DNA from: JBBQVZ01 sp038211015
GTDB taxonomy: Bacteria > Actinomycetota > UBA4738 > HRBIN12
NCBI GenBank assembly: GCA_038211015.1
Contig: JBBQVZ010000008.1
Span: 1 to 47,429 of the forward strand
DNA: 47,429 bases
Direction: 5' to 3'
In this document: positions 17,044 to 26,069 of the stretch, piece after piece
Numbering within the stretch: the first letter of the stretch is position 1
How the letters are laid out: each line of letters begins with the position of its first letter
The notes under the pieces: generated by a model
Database searches by the model: none
What the model saw: only the letters and a program-made list of their open reading frames with translations
What the model was told of the DNA's origin: nothing
Made by a program: the position numbers and the translations under genes

Positions 17044-17400
17044 GTGCTCTCCTCGGCTAACCAGGTGGTGTGGGCGCTGATCACCTACACGGACTGGTGG
17101 CAACCGAACACGTCATCGGTCTATCGCGTCGGGAGCCGCCGCGAGACGTTCGCCTCCGACGGGATCCGCACCGGCCTGCTCGACACGCTGCCGGAGCGCG
17201 ACGAACTGTGCCGGCGGATGCAGTTGGTGCCTGAGCGCGACCGACGACTCCTGTATCTCTGGTATCTGCGCCAGCTTCCGGCTCACGAGATCGCTCGCGA
17301 GCTGCGGATCAGTCGGCGACAGTGCTTCCGTCGTCGCGGCGCGGTGATCAGGCGGATCGTCGCACTCGGCGACCCGTCGTTCGACGCCGCTCAGTTCTGA
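17044..17400 (+). CDS. Small sigma-region-4-like HTH protein
   Basis: A 118-residue protein with a C-terminal helix-turn-helix resembling sigma-70 region 4: PERDRRLLYLWYLRQLPAHE then IARELRISRRQCFRRR. The N-terminal half has no recognisable sigma region 2. GTG 17044 is supported by AGGAG at 17033-17037. It lies alone between the chain-length regulator and the sugar dehydrogenase. DNA binding or modulation of RNA polymerase is plausible, but the function is not established. Confidence 0.7.
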   Translation: MLSSANQVVWALITYTDWWQPNTSSVYRVGSRRETFASDGIRTGLLDTLPERDELCRRMQLVPERDRRLLYLWYLRQLPAHEIARELRISRRQCFRRRGAVIRRIVALGDPSFDAAQF

Positions 17401-17447
17401 GCGACCTGTTCACCCCTGTCTCGCCTGCAACCCAGGAAGGCTTGTTC

Positions 17448-18755
17448 ATGCGTGCTACCGCCGACCTTCGTCGTCGCATCCTCAATCGATCGGCACGGGT
17501 CGCTGTCGTCGGTCAGGGGTATGTCGGGCTGTCGCTCGCGTGCGCCGCCGCCGAGGCAGGGTTCTGTGTGACCGGGATCGATGTCGACACCCGGCGCGTC
17601 GTCGCCCTGCGAGACGGAACGATGGCCGTCGCGGGCGTCGACGAGGACGTCTTCCGGGCCGCGTTCGATGGCGGACGGCTCGACTTCTCCAACGCGATCG
17701 ACGTCATCGCCCAGAGTCAACTGGTGTTCATCTGCGTTCCCACGCCCCTGCGGGACGGCACCCCGGATCTGTCCTTCATCGAGGAGGCTTGCGGCGGTGT
17801 GGCGCTGCACCTCGTGACGGGGTCACTCGTGGTGCTGGAGTCGACGACGTACCCGGGAACCACCGACCAGCGGGTCAAACCCCTTCTCGAGACATCGGGA
17901 CTCGCAGCCGGACGGGACTTCCTGTTGGCCTACTCTCCGGAGCGCATCGACCCCGGGAACGCGGAATACACGTTCCGTCAGGTGCCGCGCGTGGTCGGTG
18001 GTCTGAACCCGGAGTCCACGGGGCTCGCGGTGCTGTTCTACGAGCAGCTCGTGGACAAGGTGATGCCGGTCAGCTCGTGTCGAGCGGCCGAACTGGCGAA
18101 GCTGCTGGAGAACACCTTCCGACACGTGAACATCGCGCTCGCGAACGAGATGGCCATGCTCTGCCACGAGGTCGAGATCGACGTCTGGGAGGTCATCGAC
18201 GCGGCCGCGACGAAGCCGTTCGGTTTCATGCCGTTCTATCCCGGGCCCGGCGTCGGAGGGCATTGCATCCCGCTCGACCCCACGTACCTGTCGTGGCAGA
18301 TGCGGCGCGATGTCGGGCACCAGTTCCGGGTGCTGGAGGAGGCCGAGGACATCAACGCGCAGATGCCGGCATGGGTCGCCGGACGGATCGGCGAGGTGCT
18401 GAACGACAAGAGCCTGTCGGTGAAGGACGCGCGGATCCTGGTGCTGGGCGCGGCGTACAAGCCGGACGTGGGCGACGTTCGCGAATCGCCGGCGGTGAAG
18501 ATCATGCACCTGCTGCACAAGCGCGGTGCCAGTGTGGCGTTCCACGACCCCTACGTCGCGGACGTCACCCTGAACGGCATGACGCTGCATCGAACGGAGC
18601 TCACGAACCACGCGGTCGCTCGTGCCGACCTGGTCGCGGTGCTGACGCCCCACAGCGCGTACGACCTGGACTGGGTGGCGGAGCACGCCAAGCTGGTGTT
18701 CGACGCCAGGAACGCCTTCGCGCCCAACCGCCGATCGAACGTGGTGCGGCTGTGA
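17448..18755 (+). CDS. UDP-sugar C6-dehydrogenase (UDP-HexNAc dehydrogenase-like)
   Basis: A 435-residue NAD-dependent nucleotide-sugar dehydrogenase. The Rossmann start VAVVGQGYVGLSLA is at 18-31. The catalytic Lys217 is in AELAKLLENTFR and Cys273 in GVGGHCIPLDP. C-terminal domain motif: LGAAYKPDVGDVRESPA. The NTFRHVNIALANE pattern fits the UDP-N-acetylglucosamine/mannosamine dehydrogenases (WbpA/TviB group) better than UDP-glucose dehydrogenase, so a uronic acid is expected in the polymer. ATG 17448 follows AGGAAGG. The stop overlaps the next start as GTGA. Confidence 0.92.
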   Translation: MRATADLRRRILNRSARVAVVGQGYVGLSLACAAAEAGFCVTGIDVDTRRVVALRDGTMAVAGVDEDVFRAAFDGGRLDFSNAIDVIAQSQLVFICVPTPLRDGTPDLSFIEEACGGVALHLVTGSLVVLESTTYPGTTDQRVKPLLETSGLAAGRDFLLAYSPERIDPGNAEYTFRQVPRVVGGLNPESTGLAVLFYEQLVDKVMPVSSCRAAELAKLLENTFRHVNIALANEMAMLCHEVEIDVWEVIDAAATKPFGFMPFYPGPGVGGHCIPLDPTYLSWQMRRDVGHQFRVLEEAEDINAQMPAWVAGRIGEVLNDKSLSVKDARILVLGAAYKPDVGDVRESPAVKIMHLLHKRGASVAFHDPYVADVTLNGMTLHRTELTNHAVARADLVAVLTPHSAYDLDWVAEHAKLVFDARNAFAPNRRSNVVRL

Positions 18756-19045
18756 AGCGGGCAACCGCGGTCTGCTTCCAACGATCCGAGGAGGCCTTGA
18801 GTCGCCGTATCGGAGCCGACGTGCTCGTGACCATGCCGACAGACGGTGAGCTTCACGAGCTGTCGGGGGGAGCGACCGCGATCTGGGAGGAGCTGCGCGA
18901 GCCGAGGACCGCGCTCGACCTCGTCGGTCGCTTGGCGACAGCATTCGCGGCACCTTCGACAGGGTTCGCGGCGCAGGTGGAGGAGTGCCTGAACAGCCTG
19001 CTGCGGCTCGGGGTCGTCGAGGAGGTGCCAGACGTCGATGGATGA
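18752..19045 (+). CDS. PqqD-like protein, coupled to nucleotidyltransferase gene
   Basis: A 97-residue PqqD-like domain: DVLVTMPTDGELHELSGGA, AIWEELREPRTAL and an Ala-rich helix ending RLGVVEEV. It starts with a GTG that overlaps the dehydrogenase stop and itself overlaps the nucleotidyltransferase start by 8 bp, so the three are translationally coupled. A PqqD-like protein paired with an NTP_transf_5 protein is a recurrent arrangement in exopolysaccharide and lasso-peptide loci. Here it supports a peptide-modification module whose kinases lie 18-24 kb downstream. Confidence 0.75.
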   Translation: MKRATAVCFQRSEEALSRRIGADVLVTMPTDGELHELSGGATAIWEELREPRTALDLVGRLATAFAAPSTGFAAQVEECLNSLLRLGVVEEVPDVDG

Positions 19046-20177
19046 CGATCGAGTCGAGGCCCTGACGCGAACGATCACGGCGTTCGGGTTGCCAGGGGCG
19101 CCGGAGCCGAAGCCCGTGGCGGTGGGCGACGAAGCGTGGCCACGACTCCTTTCGCGTGTGCGGACGGAGCGCATCACGGGGCTCGCGGTCGACTGCGAGG
19201 CGTCAGGGCTGCTCTCGCTGTCGGATCAGCACCGTACGGAGCTGCTCGATGCGCACCGCGACGCCATGGCGTGGTGTCTGTCGATCGAGCGGAAGCTCGT
19301 CGCCCTGGCCCAGGTCTTCGACACGCAGCACATCCCCTTCGCCGTTCTGAAGGGAGCATCGGTGGCCCACGTGGTGTATCCGGATCCGTGCTTGCGGTCG
19401 TTCGCCGACCTCGACCTGTTCGTCGGCTCCGGGGACTACGAGCGGGCGTGCACGCTCCTCGATCGGGTCGGACATGTGCGACGCCAACCTGAGCCGCGTC
19501 CCGGGTTCGATGCACGGTTCGGCAGAGCCAGCGTCCACATCCATCCAGACGACCGCATCGAGGTGGATCTGCATCGGACGCCCGGCTGGGGACCGTTCGC
19601 GCAGTGGATCCACGCCGACGAGCTCCTCGACCGAGCCGAGACGTTCGCGCTCGGTGGGCGACGGATCGGGCGGCTCGACGGCGCGGGGATGCTTCTGAAC
19701 GTCGCCATGCACGCTTCGTTGGGCACCAGTCCACCCAGGCTCGTCCCGCTCCGGGACATCATGCAAGTCACGCTGGAAGGCGACGTCGATTGGGATGTCC
19801 TGTCGCGATGGGGTCGCGGATGGCACCTCACGGCCGTGCTTCGGCATGCGTTCGCGACGGCGTCGACGACGCTGGGCGTGCCGGTTCCGTTCGTGGCTCA
19901 GAGGCTGGTTTCAGATGCTTCCAAGCGGGGGGTTCGTGCACTCGCCGCCTATACAGGAGGAGGGCGCGACCAGGGCGGAACCGCAGTAGCTACACTCCGG
20001 GCGATCGAAGGGGTCCGTCCGAAGTTGTCATATGTTTTCGCCCTGATAGCGCCGCGCCGGGAATTCCTGGCGGCACGCGGAGGGCCCGACGGCACTTCAT
20101 ACGTGCGACGGTGGCGTGTGCCCGCACGGTGGACCAAGAGATGGGTGGCGCGGATGAGCAAGTCAAACCCCGGCTGA
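19038..20177 (+). CDS. Nucleotidyltransferase-fold protein (NTP_transf_5 / PF14907-like)
   Basis: A 379-residue protein. The Pol-beta-type signature is FAVLKGASVAHVVYPDPCLR followed by SFADLDLFV, where the Asp-x-Asp would bind metal. A second acidic strand IEVDLHRTPGW follows. Such proteins accompany HprK-like kinases and PqqD domains in some lasso-peptide clusters, where they are thought to modify the peptide further. The substrate here is unknown. The C-terminal 100 residues are Arg-rich. Alternatively it acts on a sugar or lipid of the surface polymer. Confidence 0.8.
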   Translation: MDDDRVEALTRTITAFGLPGAPEPKPVAVGDEAWPRLLSRVRTERITGLAVDCEASGLLSLSDQHRTELLDAHRDAMAWCLSIERKLVALAQVFDTQHIPFAVLKGASVAHVVYPDPCLRSFADLDLFVGSGDYERACTLLDRVGHVRRQPEPRPGFDARFGRASVHIHPDDRIEVDLHRTPGWGPFAQWIHADELLDRAETFALGGRRIGRLDGAGMLLNVAMHASLGTSPPRLVPLRDIMQVTLEGDVDWDVLSRWGRGWHLTAVLRHAFATASTTLGVPVPFVAQRLVSDASKRGVRALAAYTGGGRDQGGTAVATLRAIEGVRPKLSYVFALIAPRREFLAARGGPDGTSYVRRWRVPARWTKRWVARMSKSNPG

Positions 20178-20366
20178 CACATTTTCTCGGAGAGACTTCG
20201 CTTCGTGGTTGGCCTCGCGGGTTGGGGGACTGCGCTCATGCGACTCTGGATCCACCTTTCGGTCGACTGCTGGCCGCCCGACGTCCACTTCATGGCCATG
20301 TCGCGAAGGGTTTCTCCATCTTGTATTGATAGTTCCAATTGGCGTGCGGAGTGGAGCGTTCTTCTT
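20178..20366. other. Intergenic stretch, nothing recognised
   Basis: The 189 bp between the nucleotidyltransferase and the sulfotransferase-like gene hold no convincing gene or repeat. The sequence becomes more A/T-rich here (TTGTATTGATAGTTCCAATT near 20322-20341), marking the left edge of the atypical segment that runs to about 24,690. Confidence 0.5.
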
Positions 20367-21092
20367 GTGAGTATCGAGTTCGTCGTCACTGGAACCGGCC
20401 GCTCAGGCACGGCATATGCGGCTGCCTTGTTCACAGCCGCTGGACTGCCTTGCGGACATGAAGGCGTATTCAACGACAAGCTTGGCCTTCTCGATCGGGG
20501 TGCGCCCCGTCGCGGTCTTCTTCCTATAGTGAAGGCACCAGCTGGCCGGCTCAAAGAGGAAATGAGGCGTAGTCACTCGACTCTGCGGGGTGACGCATCG
20601 TGGATGGCGGTGCCCCGCCTTCCGCGGTTTCAAGGGAAGTCATTCCTTCAATTGCGACACCCCCTGCTCGTCATTCGCAGTTTCGTTGGGACTAGGTTCT
20701 TCTCAGACGTAGAGGCGCACCATAGGCAACGCAACTTCGCGGCTGCCCATTTCGAAATCAGGGGCGAGGATGTTATCGACGCCATGCGTTGGTGGGTCCA
20801 TTGGAATAGATTGGCTGTTCCCTTTGCGACGAGGATCTATCAGCTCGAAGCGCTTGACATAGCGCTATTGTCGGATCTCCTTGGTGTTGTTGGCGTCGAC
20901 CAGACCGCGAGTAGGGCAGAAATCGCGTTCGCGTCGGTGCCTGGCGACGTGAACAGCTCGGCGAGGCGAGGGTGCCAGCCCGGCGCAATCGAGTGGGCGG
21001 ACTTGCCATCCGGATGCGACAAACTAGCGCTCGAGGGTTTGGCTCTGCGCTTCGGCTACGACTTGGAATCCCCCACGGTATCCCGTCGATAG
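20367..21092 (+). CDS. Sulfotransferase-like protein
   Basis: A 241-residue protein with an N-terminal P-loop-like 5'-phosphosulfate-binding motif, VVTGTGRSGTAYAAALF (about residues 6-22). A later LQLRHPLLVIRSFVG resembles the 3'-phosphate-binding element. Sulfotransferases transfer sulfate from PAPS to sugar hydroxyls, here presumably on the surface polymer. GTG 20367 is the closest plausible start. An in-frame ATG at 20292 would add residues that do not look like part of the fold. Codon use is visibly more A/T-rich than in flanking genes, suggesting transfer. Confidence 0.65.
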   Translation: MSIEFVVTGTGRSGTAYAAALFTAAGLPCGHEGVFNDKLGLLDRGAPRRGLLPIVKAPAGRLKEEMRRSHSTLRGDASWMAVPRLPRFQGKSFLQLRHPLLVIRSFVGTRFFSDVEAHHRQRNFAAAHFEIRGEDVIDAMRWWVHWNRLAVPFATRIYQLEALDIALLSDLLGVVGVDQTASRAEIAFASVPGDVNSSARRGCQPGAIEWADLPSGCDKLALEGLALRFGYDLESPTVSRR

Positions 21093-21222
21093 GTAAGTTT
21101 GGCAACTGATCCTTGGTGGCTTGACCCTGGCGAAGCGCAATCGCCGACCTCGGTTGAACCACCCCGGTTGAACAAGAGTGTCAGCTCGAGACATTCGGCG
21201 TGAAAAGGGAGCCGATCTAGCG

Positions 21223-23022
21223 ATGAAACCCGAAGCACTTCCCTCCAGCTTCATACGCGGTCGGTTAGGCCGCGTTCGACGCTCAATAGCACGGGTATCT
21301 CCACTTGTGGGCCGGCGACACGGGACGGTCGCTGCGATTGCCGGCGCCTCTGTGGGCGCAGGCTTGGCTGAGGCAGGTCTGCTGGCCCTCGTCTCTCTCA
21401 TCGCAACCAGGATGTCGACATCCACCGAAGCCTTTGCGAGGGTTGGACCGATCGACGTTCAGATGCGAACCTCGGCACTCTTGGCCGCCGCGGCCATTCT
21501 GGCGGCGGTTCGGCTGCTTCTTCAAATCGTAGTCGCTCGCCTACCCGCCCGTCTGAGCGGGCAGGTGCAGAGTCAACTGCGCGAACATCTCATTTCTGCG
21601 TTCCTACAGGCCTCATGGTCGGAGAAAGCGAAGGAGAAGGAAGGACATCTCCAGGAACTGATGGGCGGTCAGACGTATCAGTCTGGAGCCGCCGTTCTTC
21701 AGCTTGCCAACGGTCTCTCTGCTGCTCTGATGTTCCTCACCCTCGCGGCCTCTGCATTCATCCTCAGCCCTGGCGTGGCCGCGGCGGTGCTGGGAACAGC
21801 TGTGGCGCTCTTTGGTGGCTTACGTCCGCTATCCCGCCGGGTGCGGAATAGTTCAGCGTCAACCTCCGCTGCATTGGTGGCCCAAGCCTCGGGTGTCGCG
21901 GAGTCTGTCCGGATGGCCGAGGAGGTGCAGGTCTTCGGGGCCACGGAAACTGAAAGATCGAGGATTAGCTCACTCGTTCAGTCCCTGGAAATGCACATCA
22001 TTCGCACGAAGACGCTTATCGCAATCGTGCCGGTGCTCTATCAAGGCGCGGTGATTGCGCTGATAGTTGCAGGGCTTGCCATCCTATACGCGGTCGGGAC
22101 CAGCCGTCTTGCGGCGCTTGGTGCCGTTGTCCTGTTGCTCGTTCGCGCCTCCGCATACGGTCAACAACTGCAGACGTCTTACCAGGGTCTCGGGGAAGCT
22201 CTCCCGTATCTCGATAGATTGACAAGCACCATCGAGCGCTATCTGGCAAACGCGCAACGCCGAGGCGATCGACCCATTGACTTCGTTCGTACGGTTGAAT
22301 TCGAGTCAGTATCCTTCGCGTACAAGCCCGGGCTGTCTGTTCTTCGGGATATCACCTTCTCCATACGAACCGGTGAAGCCATCGGGGTTGTGGGACCTTC
22401 GGGAGCAGGCAAGTCGACGTTGGTGCAGATTCTTCTCCGGCTCCGCGAGCCGTCGTCTGGCCGCTACCTAGTCAATCAGGTCACGGCGGAGGACATCGAT
22501 GATGCGACCTGGCAGAGGAAGGTCGCATACCTCCCACAGGAGCCTCATCTGCTGGCGGGGACCGTCGCCGAGAACATACGCTTCTACCGGGATTGGGTCG
22601 GCGATGATTTGATCGCGAGCTCCGCAAAGCTTGCACATATCGACTCAGATATCATGACGTGGGCTAATGGGTACCACACTGTCATTGGGCAGCGCGCCGA
22701 CGCGGTGTCGGGGGGTCAACGTCAACGACTCTGCCTAGCACGGGCTCTGGCGGGCAATCCAGAGTTTCTGATACTCGATGAACCGACCAGCGCACTCGAT
22801 TCTCAGTCCGAGCACTTGATCCAGGAATCCCTCGAAGGTCTCCGGGGCAAGCTAACGCTAGTTGTCATCGCGCACCGTCTTACGACCATCAGATTGTGCG
22901 ACCGAGTGATGGTCATCCGCGATGGCCTCCTGGAGGCGTTTGCTCCCGCGGAGCTTCTCTACGGCTCGAACGACTTCTACCGCAACGCTATTGATCTTGC
23001 GGCCTTGGGGAGGCCCATTTAG
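21223..23022 (+). CDS. ABC exporter, fused membrane and ATPase domains
   Basis: A 599-residue half-transporter of the MsbA/lipid-exporter type. About six hydrophobic helices span residues 30-310. The ATPase has Walker A GPSGAGKST, a Q-loop (YLPQEPHLLAGTVAEN), the signature VSGGQRQRL, Walker B FLILDEPTSALD and an H-loop (IAHRLT). It may export a lipid-linked glycan or a modified peptide. The start is uncertain: ATG 21223 is chosen, and GTG 21178 would add 15 residues. It lies in the lower-G+C core of the locus between a sulfotransferase-like gene and a decayed acyltransferase. Confidence 0.88.
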   Translation: MKPEALPSSFIRGRLGRVRRSIARVSPLVGRRHGTVAAIAGASVGAGLAEAGLLALVSLIATRMSTSTEAFARVGPIDVQMRTSALLAAAAILAAVRLLLQIVVARLPARLSGQVQSQLREHLISAFLQASWSEKAKEKEGHLQELMGGQTYQSGAAVLQLANGLSAALMFLTLAASAFILSPGVAAAVLGTAVALFGGLRPLSRRVRNSSASTSAALVAQASGVAESVRMAEEVQVFGATETERSRISSLVQSLEMHIIRTKTLIAIVPVLYQGAVIALIVAGLAILYAVGTSRLAALGAVVLLLVRASAYGQQLQTSYQGLGEALPYLDRLTSTIERYLANAQRRGDRPIDFVRTVEFESVSFAYKPGLSVLRDITFSIRTGEAIGVVGPSGAGKSTLVQILLRLREPSSGRYLVNQVTAEDIDDATWQRKVAYLPQEPHLLAGTVAENIRFYRDWVGDDLIASSAKLAHIDSDIMTWANGYHTVIGQRADAVSGGQRQRLCLARALAGNPEFLILDEPTSALDSQSEHLIQESLEGLRGKLTLVVIAHRLTTIRLCDRVMVIRDGLLEAFAPAELLYGSNDFYRNAIDLAALGRPI

Positions 23023-23048
23023 GTGAGGTCGATGAGCAAGGCGGTAAG

Positions 23049-23600
23049 ATGACTAGGAACGTTCCTTCTCGCGTGCGCCACCGGATCGCGAGTTCGCTTC
23101 GCGGGGCCGATGACGTTGGCGGCTCTCGCGTGAAGTCGGCAACGACGTCGTACCCCCGAACGGTTCCGTCTTTCATGGCTAGGAAGTCTCGATCGGTGGA
23201 CATTCCTGTTCAACGGAGCGGCGAAGTTCCTGCGTTGCGGGGCGGTTCGGGTTGGACGATAGTGCGCTGTGGGCGGAGGGTTGGTGGTGATCTCCTCGAA
23301 CCACGATACGCGTTACGCCAACATGCACGTGCCTCTTCAGCGTCGCTGAGTCTCGGCGATCATCGTCTCGTTCCCGCGCCCACGGTGACCGGCGACGCAA
23401 GCTGGATTGGCACTGAGTCACTGTTCTCGCCGGATCAGAAGATTGGAGTTGGCTGCGTGGTTGGTGCGGGCGCCGTCATCCGGGAAATCGTTCCCAACTT
23501 CTCCGCGTTGCAGGCGTTCCGCCCGCGTCCTCCGGCCAAGCTTTCGGACCCGACATCTCGAAGCTCCTACCCGAACTCGGGTGGTGGGACTGGCCGATAG
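23049..23600 (+). pseudogene. Decayed left-handed beta-helix acyltransferase
   Basis: The stretch holds pieces of a hexapeptide-repeat acyltransferase in different frames. One frame reads VVISSNHDTRYANMHVPLQ at about 23284-23340 and then stops. Another continues with VTGDASWIGTESLF, IGVGCVVGAGAVIREIVPNFSA and ends near 23600. Together these match the usual order (SxNHD, PL, a WIG motif, VVGAGAVV, a VPxxS turn) of WbbJ/Maa-type O-acetyltransferases, so at least one frameshift has inactivated the gene. The upstream part is too degraded to place. Adjacent bases 23601-23727 show nothing else. Confidence 0.6.
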
Positions 23601-23727
23601 AGGAGAACACCGCGTTCTTCGACCTAGACCTGACTACCTCTTCTTTGGAGGAGGTCAGGTCAGTTGTTGTCTGAGCCGAGATGGGACGGCGGACCAAACG
23701 CGTTCATCGGAGGATCTGTGGCGCGTA

Positions 23728-24678
23728 ATGTCCTCCACGCTGGGCCAACCCCGATGGGCTCACGGAACTGGCGGCACCTCCCCCAAACTGCGACCCGGGA
23801 TCGCATCTGTGGCAGATAGTCCCGAGATCTCGGTGGTGATACCTGCCCTGAACGCTTCGACGACCATCGGCGAACAGCTGCGATCATTGCTGAGCCAGAA
23901 GTGCTCTGCCTCATACGAAATAGTCGTAGCTGATAACGGCAGCAACGATGGCACGCGGGATGTAGTGCGACATGCAGCCCTGGGGGATCGCCGAGTGCGG
24001 TTGGTGGATGCTTCCGCGTCGCCGCTCGGTGGTTCTGGCGCCAAGAACCTCGGGGTGCGGGAAGCCCGAGGCGTCCTTGTCGCTTTCGCCGACGCGGACG
24101 ATGTTGTTGCCCCGGGTTGGCTCGAGGCCGCCAAGGAAGGTCTTCGGCAGGCTCACGCGGTGACGTTTACACGCGAGTACTGGACGCTCAATCCGGAGCT
24201 CCCCCGCTCTCTGTTCAGGCAGACTGCGGGTGGTAGCCGCGTGATGGGCGTCGATGTGGTGGCTGGCGGGGCCTTCGGGATCTGGAGGGATCTCTACCTC
24301 GCTGTGGGCGGCTTTGATGAGGACATGAAGGGGGCGGTCGACTCTGAGTTCGGGATGCGTCTATACCGACATGTCGGGCAGGCTCCGTTGCATATTCCCG
24401 AGGCGGTTGTACACGTGCGCGTACCCGTTGATCCGATCCAACGCTTCCGGCGATATCGCGTTCTCTCTGCATCGAAGGCGCTCCTGGTGCAACGTCACGG
24501 CGACCTGGTGCAGATCAGCGGGGGGACGGGCTGGGCTACCATCAAAGGATGGGGATGGCTCATGATTCATCTCAAGATGCTCCTGAGTCGACAGGGACGT
24601 CTCGAGTGGATGCAGACGCTGGGTGCTCGGATGGGGCACATTGATGGGTGGCGACGATACGGGCGTCTCCTGGCCTGA
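23728..24678 (+). CDS. GT2-family glycosyltransferase
   Basis: A 316-residue GT-A enzyme: nucleotide-binding start ISVVIPALNASTTIGEQL, then IVVADNGSNDGT, the metal-binding FADADDV, an acceptor region GGAFGIWRDLYLAVGGFDED and the VDSEFGMRLYR motif. It adds a sugar to the lipid-linked repeat unit at the inner face of the membrane. The donor cannot be told. ATG 23728 is chosen; GTG 23809, right before the first strand, is an alternative. It follows the decayed acyltransferase and precedes the PglD-like gene by 11 bp. Confidence 0.85.
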   Translation: MSSTLGQPRWAHGTGGTSPKLRPGIASVADSPEISVVIPALNASTTIGEQLRSLLSQKCSASYEIVVADNGSNDGTRDVVRHAALGDRRVRLVDASASPLGGSGAKNLGVREARGVLVAFADADDVVAPGWLEAAKEGLRQAHAVTFTREYWTLNPELPRSLFRQTAGGSRVMGVDVVAGGAFGIWRDLYLAVGGFDEDMKGAVDSEFGMRLYRHVGQAPLHIPEAVVHVRVPVDPIQRFRRYRVLSASKALLVQRHGDLVQISGGTGWATIKGWGWLMIHLKMLLSRQGRLEWMQTLGARMGHIDGWRRYGRLLA

Positions 24679-24689
24679 CTCTTCCGCGG

Positions 24690-25388
24690 ATGACGAGCGT
24701 AAGTAGTCCCGGTCGGGCCCTGGCCCCTCTGATGCTCGTGGGCGGCGGGGGACACGCCAGCGACGTCCTTCAGGCGATCGAAGCGGCAAACGCTCGCACA
24801 CCGACATGGCGGGTGGTGGGCATCCTTGACGACGCGGAGGTTGATCCGCGTCGATTTGCCGGCCGAGCCGTAGGCCGGATTGGGGCAATCGACGACGTCT
24901 CGCACATCGACGCCTGCTTCGTACTATGCCTCGGCTGGCCCTGGGTTCGTGAGGCTGTCGCCCTAAGGATCGGGAACCGAGCCCAAGCGGCGGCACCTAT
25001 CGTCCATCCCGGAGCTGACGTGGGCGTGGGAGTGGAGCTAGGGCCAGGATCGGTAGTACTCGGCAACTCACACGTGTCTCCCATGGTGCGACTTGGCGCG
25101 CACTCACTCGTCTCTTATGTAGCTTCCGTGGGTCACGACTGCTCGTTCGGCTCGTTCGCCAGCGTGATGCCCGGCGCTGCCGTCGGCGGTGACGTCGCGG
25201 TGGGTGATGGGGTGCTCGTGGGATCGGGGGCCGTCGTCCGGGAGGGCCTGCGCATCGGTGATCGGGCGCGTATCGGGGCCGGAGCCGTAGTACTCAAAGA
25301 TGTGGGTGAGGGCTCGACCGTAGTGGGTGTGCCGGCACACCCTATAAGCGTTCCGACCGCGCCTTATCGGTCGTCGTCGTCGACCTGA
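24690..25388 (+). CDS. PglD/NeuD-type sugar N-acetyltransferase
   Basis: A 232-residue protein with the NeuD/PglD plan. An N-terminal Rossmann-like nucleotide-sugar-binding domain (LMLVGGGGHASDVLQAIEA) is followed by a left-handed beta-helix with hexapeptide repeats (VGVGVELGPGSVVLGNSHV, GAAVGGDVAVGDGVLVG). The catalytic His is in SVGHDCSFG. PglD acetylates the 4-amino group of UDP-4-amino sugars to give UDP-diNAc-bacillosamine. Its 3' end overlaps the convergent PglC-like gene by 25 bp. Confidence 0.88.
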   Translation: MTSVSSPGRALAPLMLVGGGGHASDVLQAIEAANARTPTWRVVGILDDAEVDPRRFAGRAVGRIGAIDDVSHIDACFVLCLGWPWVREAVALRIGNRAQAAAPIVHPGADVGVGVELGPGSVVLGNSHVSPMVRLGAHSLVSYVASVGHDCSFGSFASVMPGAAVGGDVAVGDGVLVGSGAVVREGLRIGDRARIGAGAVVLKDVGEGSTVVGVPAHPISVPTAPYRSSSST

Positions 25389-25984
25389 TCGGCCGTCTCG
25401 GGCCGTAGGGCGTGCATCGTGGCCTGGCCCTCGGCGCTGACGCCCCGTCGCGAGAGGACGGCGCCCGGAGTGCGAGCGAGGATGCGGAGGTCGAGCCACC
25501 AGTCATGGTGCCCCGCGTACCACACGTCCATCGCGAGTCGTGCGTCCCACGCCACGTTGTTCCGACCCTTCACCTGAGCCCAGCCTGTGATGCCGGGTCG
25601 GACCCGATGACGTGCGCGCTCGTCTGCACGGAATCGGTCGCGGTAGTCGATCGGGAGTGGGCGAGGGCCGACGAGGCTCATCTCCCCTCGGAGCACGTTC
25701 CACAGCTCGGGCAGCTCGTCTAAGCTGCTCGCTCGCAACCGCTGTCCGAGCGGAGTGAGGCGATCCGCGTCCCGTAGCAGCGTTCCATCGGGGCCGCGTT
25801 CATCGGTCATGGTCCTGAACTTGACGATCTTGAACGACTGCTCTTGAAGCCCGAGGCGCTCTTGGCGGAATAGCACAGGGGACCCTAAGTCCCTGCGGAC
25901 GCGTATCGCGACAACAGCGAGAACCGGTGAGAGCAAGACCAGTCCGACGATCGCACCGATGCTGTCGATCGCTCGCTTCAGCAC
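25364..25984 (-). CDS. Initiating phosphoglycosyltransferase (PglC-like)
   Basis: A 206-residue monotopic phosphoglycosyltransferase (bacterial sugar transferase family). An N-terminal re-entrant hydrophobic helix (IGAIVGLVLLSPVLAVVAI) is followed by PVLFRQERLG, FKIVKFRTM, SLDELPELWNVLRGEMSLVG and PGITGWAQVKGR. The catalytic Asp-Glu pair is in SLDELPEL. It moves a phospho-sugar from UDP to undecaprenyl phosphate and so starts the repeat unit. The short form without the WbaP membrane domain matches PglC, which uses diNAc-bacillosamine. It is the only minus-strand gene in this part of the locus. Confidence 0.93.
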   Translation of the reverse strand: MLKRAIDSIGAIVGLVLLSPVLAVVAIRVRRDLGSPVLFRQERLGLQEQSFKIVKFRTMTDERGPDGTLLRDADRLTPLGQRLRASSLDELPELWNVLRGEMSLVGPRPLPIDYRDRFRADERARHRVRPGITGWAQVKGRNNVAWDARLAMDVWYAGHHDWWLDLRILARTPGAVLSRRGVSAEGQATMHALRPETADQVDDDDR

Positions 25985-26069
25985 GTGCCTGATCCTCGTT
26001 CGCGCACATGTGGATTATCCGAGACAACGAGCCTGGACGCGATAGGGGACACCGAATGGAACTGGGCAA

